A stretch of 64,000 nt of DNA from DAOUJI01 sp965224415 (GTDB lineage Bacteria > Chloroflexota > Dehalococcoidia > Lucifugimonadales > JAGWBF01), in NCBI GenBank assembly GCA_965224415.1, contig CBDCZB010000001.1, forward strand, positions 310,001 through 374,000. The letters run 5' to 3'. Within the stretch, counting starts at the first letter, position 1. Each line of letters begins with the position of its first letter. Under the pieces are notes generated by a model. That model had not been told where the DNA came from and did no database searches. It saw only the letters and a program-made list of their open reading frames with translations. Position numbers and translations under genes: made by a program. Positions 59,097-64,000 of the stretch are shown here, one piece after another.

Positions 59097-59384
59097 ATGA
59101 TCGGAGTTCTGACTCACCACTGGGCTAAGGCTGACAAGATAGAGGACGCAAGGAAGCTCTTGGACCGCAACGGCGAGGCCCAGAGTAAGTTCCAGGGATT
59201 CGGCGCCAGGCAGACCATGGTGTCCTTGAGCGACCCTTCCAAAATATCCACGCTGGTGACTTGGGACAGCAACGAAATCTACGACGAGTGGCGGGCCAGC
59301 CCAGAGCGAAAGGAGTCCATGGCCGGCGCTGACGAGCTTTGGTCCAAGCACCCCGAGTCGGAACGCTTTGAGATGGCTGGCTGA
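59097..59384 (+). CDS. Small dimeric alpha-beta-barrel protein (ABM-like)
   Basis: 95 residues from ATG 59097, preceded by GGAGG. MIGVLTHHWAKADKIEDARKLLDRNGEAQSKFQGF, VTWDSNEIYDEWRASPER and WSKHPESERFEM follow the antibiotic-biosynthesis-monooxygenase/ferredoxin-like pattern. No catalytic residue can be assigned. It begins 28 nt upstream of the LLM oxidoreductase, forming a likely pair. Confidence 0.72.
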   Translation: MIGVLTHHWAKADKIEDARKLLDRNGEAQSKFQGFGARQTMVSLSDPSKISTLVTWDSNEIYDEWRASPERKESMAGADELWSKHPESERFEMAG

Positions 59385-59412
59385 CAGCCCCGGTGTTGCA
59401 GGAGAAGTTGCT

Positions 59413-60348
59413 ATGAAGATTGGATTGGCGATGTCCAGGGCGCCCGACGCCCAGGGGGTTAAGAAATTCGTCAAGCGGGCTGAGGACCTGGGCTTCGAGA
59501 GCGTGTTGATAGGCGACCACGTCGTGCTGCCCACGGCGGGGACCACCCAGTACCCCTATACGGCGGACGGCTCGTTTATCCGGCCCGCCGACGAACCCTT
59601 CCTCGACGCAATGGCCCTGCTGGGTTTCATGACGGCTTGCAGCGACACTATACGCCTGGGCACCACTGTAATCATCGTGCCCTATAGGGACCCGGTGGTG
59701 CAGGCCAAGATGTTCTCCTCCTTGGACGTGCTAAGCGGGGGTAGAATCATCTGCGGTGTGGGAGTGGGATGGTTGGAAAAGGAATTCGAGACCTTGAACG
59801 TTCCCTACGCCGAGCGCGGTCCAATGACCGATGAGTACATTGAGGTGTTTCAGACCCTGTGGACCCAGGAGGACCCCGTCTACAACGGCAGATTTGTCAA
59901 AATAGACGGCATCAAGTTCACACCCAAGCCAGTGCAGTCGCCTCTGCCGATTTGGGTCGGGGGGCACACCAGACGCGCTCTGCGACGCACAGCCAAATAC
60001 GGGCATTGCTGGCACCCCACCAGGCAGACGCCTGACTTCGTGGCCAAGAACCTCCCCTACCTGTGGGAGCAAACGGAGCTGGCCGGTCGAGACCCCAACG
60101 AGATAACCATATCGTTGAAGAGAAGCCTCCATTTCACAGACATAGGACTGGGTGAGCAGGGTACTGTCAGGAGCGGCGGGGCGATGATCGGCGACACTGC
60201 GCAGGTGATTGACGACATCCGCTACTGCGGGGAGTTGGGGATCGACCAGTTGACCTACGACTTTCGCGTATCGAGCATGGAAGACAACATCAGGGTCATG
60301 GAGCACCTGGCGGAAACGGCTCTCCCCGTCGCCGAGAGCCTGGACTGA
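59413..60348 (+). CDS. LLM-class F420-dependent oxidoreductase (3), TIGR03619-like
   Basis: 311 residues from ATG 59413 (GGAGAAG upstream). FESVLIGDHVVLP, IRLGTTVIIVPYRDPVVQAKMF, IICGVGVGWLEKEFETLNV, FTPKPVQSPLPIWVGGHTRRALRRTAKYGHCWHPT are the family landmarks and closely parallel the 35083 enzyme. It probably uses F420 or FMN for oxidation of an organic substrate. Its small partner at 59097 may be an accessory oxygenase-like protein. Confidence 0.9.
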   Translation: MKIGLAMSRAPDAQGVKKFVKRAEDLGFESVLIGDHVVLPTAGTTQYPYTADGSFIRPADEPFLDAMALLGFMTACSDTIRLGTTVIIVPYRDPVVQAKMFSSLDVLSGGRIICGVGVGWLEKEFETLNVPYAERGPMTDEYIEVFQTLWTQEDPVYNGRFVKIDGIKFTPKPVQSPLPIWVGGHTRRALRRTAKYGHCWHPTRQTPDFVAKNLPYLWEQTELAGRDPNEITISLKRSLHFTDIGLGEQGTVRSGGAMIGDTAQVIDDIRYCGELGIDQLTYDFRVSSMEDNIRVMEHLAETALPVAESLD

Positions 60349-60373
60349 GCCTCCCTGTAGGAAACCTTTGCAA

Positions 60374-60415
60374 ACCCTCTTCCCCTTTGAGTGGGAAGAT
60401 TGAGATGGGGGTGAA
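60374..60415. repeat. Dispersed C/G-rich repeat (copy 1)
   Basis: Sequence of the type ACCCTCTTCCCCTTTGAG followed by GGGAAGATTGAGATGGGGGT, containing the hairpin TCTTCCC/GGGAAGA. Same family, in opposite orientation, as 62320-62361; both lie between genes. Confidence 0.65.
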
Positions 60416-60441
60416 CGGGGCTGTGCGGCCGTCGCCCGGCG

Positions 60442-60756
60442 TTATAGCTCCGGTTCTGAGCTCGGGACCTCGTACCGCTTCCTTATATCGTCTATGTAGA
60501 CCCGGTGGTAGTCTCCGTAATGGCCGTTCTCAGCGTCTCCGGTCAGTTGCTCGGCCCACATGTATTGAACGTCCCGCCACTGGATGGGGAAGTGGGGCTC
60601 CTCGAAGAACCTGACCACCGCGTCCGATGGGGTGTCGGCGTCCACGTACCCCAGCATCTGGAAGTTGTCGTATGGATTGCCGTTCTCCGAGAGGAATCGG
60701 CCTTTCATGGCCCCCAGCACGATGTACAGGCCCAAGTTAACCTCCAACGGCTTCAA
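60442..60756 (-). CDS. Conserved hypothetical protein
   Basis: 104 residues. LGLYIVLGAMKGRFLSENGNPYDNFQMLGYVDADTPSDAVVRFFEEPHFPIQWRDVQYMWAEQL suggests a small alpha/beta domain; I do not recognise the family. The sequence has normal composition and no signal peptide. It lies 5 nt after the VOC stop on the same strand and is probably cotranscribed with it. Confidence 0.65.
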   Translation of the reverse strand: MKPLEVNLGLYIVLGAMKGRFLSENGNPYDNFQMLGYVDADTPSDAVVRFFEEPHFPIQWRDVQYMWAEQLTGDAENGHYGDYHRVYIDDIRKRYEVPSSEPEL

Positions 60757-60761
60757 GGTGT

Positions 60762-61115
60762 CTAGGTCAGCGGTTCCGCAAAACTGATTTCATGGCCGTC
60801 CGGGTCTGTGATATGAAAGTAGCGTTCGCCCCAAGGAGCGTCTCGCGGACTTTCGGGCTGCAATCCCCGTTCCTTCAACAGCCCGTTAATTTCATCGACT
60901 CCATCCACCCTGATGATGAACCTGCCCCACCACCCTGATGTGTAAGACGGCGATAGAATAAGGTTGAGGTACTCAGCAGCGCCTACATGGTACGAGGTGA
61001 AACTGGCGTCGCTGCCGCCGTATATCATTTCCAGGCCCACCTTGTCGTAGAACTCGACTGCCCTGGCCATGTCCTTAACAGCCAGGGTCACGGCGCTGAA
61101 GTGTTGTATTGTCAT
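60762..61115 (-). CDS. VOC-family (glyoxalase-like) protein (2)
   Basis: 117 residues from ATG 61115. TIQHFSAVTLAVKDMARAVEFYDKVGLEMIYGG and RFIIRVDGVDEINGLLKERGLQ, with YFHITDPDGHEISFAEP at the end, are the two VOC modules. The terminal DPDGHEI is the usual glyoxalase/bleomycin-resistance motif; metal ligands are His in HFSAVTLAV and Glu in HEISFAEP. The frame is open to 61148 but ATG 61115 starts the domain. Confidence 0.88.
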   Translation of the reverse strand: MTIQHFSAVTLAVKDMARAVEFYDKVGLEMIYGGSDASFTSYHVGAAEYLNLILSPSYTSGWWGRFIIRVDGVDEINGLLKERGLQPESPRDAPWGERYFHITDPDGHEISFAEPLT

Positions 61116-61202
61116 GCTCAGGTCTCTATAGCCCGTACCGACTTCCACTTTGGAGAGGGAGAGGGAGTTGATGATAGCAGACGTTGCAGACCCAGACCAA
61201 GG

Positions 61203-62255
61203 CTATAGGGCGGAGCGAACCCGAGCGGCCAGCGTTGCCGTCCACATCTTCACCAGGGTGTCGGACCTGGCAGCGGGAAGAGACGCGGCCATGACCGAAT
61301 AGACCCATCGGCGGCTGACCTTGGTTGTCACCTCAGGGTTGAGCCAGTCGCGGTTTTGGGCCAGCTTTCCGAGGGTGGCTATCCCGATTATCACAGGCCA
61401 CAGGGCCGCCAGCCTGAGGCGCAGTGAGCCTCTGGGTATGGCCAGGATATAGCCCACGGCCTCCCGGTAATGCTCTAAAGCCCGTTCGATGCCCCATGCC
61501 AGGGCTGGCCTTGCCGCCGGCGCCACTGACGGGTCCAGCAGGTCGTCCGGCCTGAGTCCTAGCTGCGAAAGCCTGGTTTCGGGCAGGTAGCACCGCCCGA
61601 TGCGCAGGTCTCTGGGTATGTCTCGCAGCACGTTGGTGAGCTGCAGGGCCTTCCCGAATCTGACGCCCGCCTTGGACATCTTCTCCAGGTCCCACTTCCT
61701 CAGAGCTGGCGTATGGGACATGGTGATTGCCGTCCAGAACTCGCCCACGCACCCCGCAACGTGGTACGTGTATTGGTCCAAGTCCTCGTCCGTCTCCAGG
61801 GACCCTACGGCCCCCGCCTCCTCCGGCGGAAAGACGGTCAGGTCCATCTCCATGCCACGGGTGAGGTTCACGACCACCGACCGTATCAATCGCCGGTCTT
61901 CTTGCGGAATGGACTCCAGACAGCGCAGGGCTTCGTCCAGGCTGCTTATCAACTCGCCCTCGGATTTCTGGAAGTCCGTCAGGTCGCGGGCCATTTCTCC
62001 TACCGATTTCGAGGGCGCCGATTCTTCCAGAACGGCGCGGAAGCCGAGCAGGCGTTCAAGACGCTGGGCCGGAGGCAGCGCCCGCGTATCGGCGATGGTG
62101 TCCGCCGCCCTGGCCAACAGATATGCCAGCCCCACCGGCCTTCTGAGTTCGCCTGGAAGGACCCTGATGGTCAGGTAGAAGCTCCGGGAAACCTGGGGAA
62201 GCAACCCGGTGAGGAGTTTTTCCCAGGTGACCCTTTCCAGTCCGGTACGGCTCAT
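61203..62255 (-). CDS. Squalene/phytoene synthase family protein
   Basis: 350 residues. Head-to-head condensation of two isoprenoid diphosphates (farnesyl or geranylgeranyl). First Asp-rich motif DTIAD at 52-56 in LLARAADTIADTRALP; second in LTNVLRDIPRDLRIGRCYLPE. FYLTIRVLPGELRRPVGLAYLLAR opens the domain. ATG 62255 is chosen because a TATAAT box at 62294-62289 would overlap the next upstream ATG (62288). Whether the product is squalene or phytoene is not determinable; no carotenoid or hopanoid gene is nearby. Confidence 0.88.
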   Translation of the reverse strand: MSRTGLERVTWEKLLTGLLPQVSRSFYLTIRVLPGELRRPVGLAYLLARAADTIADTRALPPAQRLERLLGFRAVLEESAPSKSVGEMARDLTDFQKSEGELISSLDEALRCLESIPQEDRRLIRSVVVNLTRGMEMDLTVFPPEEAGAVGSLETDEDLDQYTYHVAGCVGEFWTAITMSHTPALRKWDLEKMSKAGVRFGKALQLTNVLRDIPRDLRIGRCYLPETRLSQLGLRPDDLLDPSVAPAARPALAWGIERALEHYREAVGYILAIPRGSLRLRLAALWPVIIGIATLGKLAQNRDWLNPEVTTKVSRRWVYSVMAASLPAARSDTLVKMWTATLAARVRSAL

Positions 62256-62288
62256 GGCTCCAACGCTCGTTGTGAGATGGTCGCCCAT

Positions 62289-62294
62289 ATTATA
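62289..62294 (-). promoter_or_regulatory. -10 box of the squalene/phytoene synthase gene
   Basis: Perfect TATAAT on the minus strand, 33 nt upstream of ATG 62255. No good -35 is visible at 17-18 nt. Confidence 0.4.
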
Positions 62295-62319
62295 GCAACG
62301 GGCCAGGATCTTTAGATTA

Positions 62320-62361
62320 TTCACCCTCACCCCAGCCCTCTCCCGTCAAGGGCGAGGGGGC
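62320..62361. repeat. Dispersed C/G-rich repeat (copy 2)
   Basis: TTCACCCTCACCCCAGCCC followed by TCTCCCGTCAAGGGCGAGGG, with hairpin CCCTCTCC/GGCGAGGG. It is the reverse-oriented relative of 60374-60415 and lies next to the synthase promoter. Confidence 0.65.
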
Positions 62362-62452
62362 GGTAATGGAGAATTGGGCCTTCAAGTGATAGTATTAGCC
62401 GTTGACTCAACCCTATTGTGGACAACGCCTGTTGAGGCGATTCGAGGTGGTC

Positions 62453-62773
62453 ATGACCACGGAGGAACAGCCCCTTATCCCACCGGAGGAATACACCGTA
62501 GATGAATACTATTCAACGGCAGGCGCCGTGAGTTTCTACTGCGACTCGCTGCACATCAGCAGCGGGTTGTACAGCTCCATCCTCTTCTTCGGAGAGCTTC
62601 AGGAGGACAGGGAACCCACTCTCAGGGCCAAAATCAAGGTCAGCCCCCAGCTGCTCAAGGCCATCTCTGTGCTGGCCCGGAAACACGTCAGGGAGTACGA
62701 GAATGCCGTTGGCCCCATAAGCCTTCCACGGCAAGTCTTGGACGCCTGGGGCATCACGGAGCAGGACCTGTGA
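62453..62773 (+). CDS. Conserved hypothetical protein
   Basis: 106 residues from ATG 62453, preceded by GAGGTGG; the frame is open from 62402. LIPPEEYTVDEYYSTAGAVSFYCDSLHISSGLYSSILFFGELQEDREPTLRAKIKVSPQLLKAISVLARKHVREYE has an acidic N-terminal part and a C-terminal helix; the family is not recognised. It overlaps the following gene by 4 nt, so both are translationally coupled. Confidence 0.65.
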   Translation: MTTEEQPLIPPEEYTVDEYYSTAGAVSFYCDSLHISSGLYSSILFFGELQEDREPTLRAKIKVSPQLLKAISVLARKHVREYENAVGPISLPRQVLDAWGITEQDL

Positions 62774-63246
62774 GCGAAGATTCAGGTCAATCCCCTGAGC
62801 AAGGGGGAGAAGGCTTCCACCTGACTTCTCCAGGGGCGCCTGAGGAATGGGGGTTCAGGCTCCATCGCGCAAGCCGACCGAGGGGCGCCGAGGACTTTCT
62901 TACCCAAAGCGAAGTCACGCCCGTGGCCGTAGAACGTCTAGGGAACTCGGACCTTCCGCCCCGATTCGAGGCTAAGCTGAGGCTCGAAATTCCGATGATA
63001 GTCGTAGACACCTACGACGCCGTTTACGTATTCGAGCGGGTCATCAATAAGCTCCACGCCTTCTCCCGAGACGTTAAGGCGGCCAAGTGGGAGCTTAGCA
63101 GCAAGCTGCTGGGTCACCTGAAGTTTCTGACACGCCTAGAATCGGACAAGATGGCCGACCGGCTTAAGCTGGAGCTGGATTTCTTGCGGGCGGCCTTCCA
63201 GCCGGTCGGGAGCGGAGACAACGAATCGGAGGATGACGAGCAGTGA
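62770..63246 (+). CDS. Conserved hypothetical protein with helical C-terminal part
   Basis: 158 residues, GTG start overlapping the previous stop. Residues 1-70 are loosely structured and Pro/Gly-rich; 75-150 are helical (AVYVFERVINKLHAFSRDVKAAKWELSSKLLGHLKFLTRLESDKMADRLKLELDFLRA) and could form a coiled coil. Family not recognised. The next gene starts on the final codons (GTG 63243), making a three-gene coupled unit with the M1 peptidase. Confidence 0.65.
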   Translation: MSEDSGQSPEQGGEGFHLTSPGAPEEWGFRLHRASRPRGAEDFLTQSEVTPVAVERLGNSDLPPRFEAKLRLEIPMIVVDTYDAVYVFERVINKLHAFSRDVKAAKWELSSKLLGHLKFLTRLESDKMADRLKLELDFLRAAFQPVGSGDNESEDDEQ

Positions 63247-64000
63247 GCGCCGAAGAGGTCTATGAGAAGTCATTGGGACTCCATTGCGGAAGGCGAGCCG
63301 GCCTACAGCAGTCCAACGGCAGGAAGCCCTTTGCTCTGCCCGGTGATGAACCCAAGTGGCCGCGGGACCGGACAGTTGACATAAAGCACATAAAGCTGGA
63401 TCTGGACGTGGACGTGGACTCCCGTTCCATCAGCGGCGCAGCCACACACACAGTATCCCCCATCAACGACGGCGTCTCCACACTGGAGTTGGACGCAGCC
63501 GAATTAGACGTTTCGGGCATCACGCTGTCCGACGGGACTTCCCTGGCCTATGTCCATGAGGACTGGAAACTGTCCATCAACCTTGGCGGTCCCCGGAAGG
63601 CTGGCGAGGAGATTACGGTCAGAATTGAATACGGCACGACTCCGCGTAAGGGCCTCTATTTCAATATGCCCGACGACGGATACCCGGACCGGCCCCAGCA
63701 ATTGTGGACCCAGGGGCAGGACGAGGACTCCAGGTTTTGGTTCCCCTGCTTCGACTACCCCAACGAAAGGTTCACCAGCGAAATCGTAGTAACCGTGCCC
63801 TCGGAATGGACCACCATTTCCAACGGGACCCTCACGTCATCCGAGCCTTCAGGTTCGGACGGCTCCAGGCGGAGCGACCACTGGGTCCAGAACAAGCCTC
63901 TGCCCGCCTATCTCATGTCCCTGGTGGCAGGGGAGTACGCCGAAATTAGGGACGGCGACGCGGGGGGTGTGCCCATTCTCTACTATTCGCCTCCGGGCAG
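63243..64000 (+). CDS. M1-family aminopeptidase, N-terminal part (runs off the window)
   Basis: 252 codons of an M1 (aminopeptidase N/leukotriene-A4-hydrolase-type) metallopeptidase. The N-terminal saddle domain is visible: VDIKHIKLDLDVDVDSRSISG, then GLYFNMPDDGYPDRPQQLWTQGQDEDSRFWFPCFDYPNERFTSE, then VTVPSEWTTISNG. The zinc HExxH and GAMEN motifs lie beyond the edge. GTG 63243 overlaps the preceding stop. It trims N-terminal residues from peptides; location is unclear as no signal peptide is seen. Confidence 0.9.
   Translation, partial: MSAEEVYEKSLGLHCGRRAGLQQSNGRKPFALPGDEPKWPRDRTVDIKHIKLDLDVDVDSRSISGAATHTVSPINDGVSTLELDAAELDVSGITLSDGTSLAYVHEDWKLSINLGGPRKAGEEITVRIEYGTTPRKGLYFNMPDDGYPDRPQQLWTQGQDEDSRFWFPCFDYPNERFTSEIVVTVPSEWTTISNGTLTSSEPSGSDGSRRSDHWVQNKPLPAYLMSLVAGEYAEIRDGDAGGVPILYYSPPG

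Noticed and set aside
1..64000. tRNA or rRNA genes
   Set aside because: No T-arm GTTCGAATC-type match with a cloverleaf and no rRNA-like stretch was found on either strand by eye; a tRNA-Sec is also absent from this window.

Overview
The window is a gene-dense stretch of bacterial chromosome, moderately GC-rich by eye, with no rRNA, tRNA or phage genes. Gene content suggests Chloroflexota, probably a Dehalococcoidia/SAR202-like lineage: three F420/FMN luciferase-like (LLM) oxidoreductases, several amidohydrolases, a BKACE (DUF849) enzyme, a phosphotriesterase-family hydrolase, ETF, a GMC oxidase, a peptide ABC system and many small conserved proteins. This placement is inference from content; no marker gene was aligned. 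Sigma70-type promoters (for example TTGACA-17 nt-TATATT upstream of etfB) and intrinsic terminators are recognisable.

Most striking are two separate genes in which an in-frame TGA sits exactly where a family's redox cysteine belongs: a DsbA/FrnE-like thiol oxidoreductase (2478-3116, minus; U-P-W-C instead of C-P-W-C) and an OsmC-family peroxidase (45883-46320, plus; U-P-L-Y-G instead of C-P-x-Y-G). In both, family-like sequence continues on the far side of the TGA, and a GC-rich hairpin with a G at the second apical-loop position starts its loop 19-20 nt after the TGA, as expected for a bacterial SECIS. The natural reading is that the organism makes selenoproteins and that these two genes would be truncated by standard gene calling.

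Layout. 1-5 kb: aspartokinase tail, glycosyltransferase, TPR protein, DsbA selenoprotein, glmS. 5-11 kb: secreted metalloprotease, a frameshifted substrate-binding lipoprotein gene, membrane protein, GMC oxidoreductase, amidohydrolase. 11-13 kb: a VapBC-type toxin-antitoxin locus whose toxin gene is split by an IS5/IS427-type element with a CTAG duplication; the antitoxin and its double-palindrome operator are intact. 13-25 kb: LLM enzyme, TfoX-like, AIM24, zinc ribbon, CinA domain, ThDP enzyme, a large palindromic repeat, flavin reductase, CitE-like lyase, YbjQ, FolB, amidohydrolase, surface protein, flavoprotein dehydrogenase. 25-33 kb: etfBA, MscS channel, lipoprotein, sirtuin, recF and a PAC2-family gene pair. 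33-44 kb: small aspartic protease, unknown protein, LLM enzyme, Gfo/Idh/MocA dehydrogenase, MFS exporter, protoglobin, peptide-type ABC permeases and binding protein separated by a terminator hairpin. 44-53 kb: MBL hydrolase plus OsmC selenoprotein, then a catabolic stretch (hydrolase, dehydrogenase, two carboxymuconolactone-decarboxylase-like proteins, BKACE, phosphotriesterase, VOC). 53-59 kb: a PIN/Phd toxin-antitoxin pair, an orphan HigA-type antitoxin, a dispersed palindromic repeat, error-prone DNA polymerase DnaE2 and a spore-photoproduct-lyase-like radical SAM protein. 59-64 kb: LLM and VOC enzymes, a squalene/phytoene synthase, two small unknowns and the start of an M1 aminopeptidase that runs off the window.

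All calls come from reading motifs and gene order; no database search was run.
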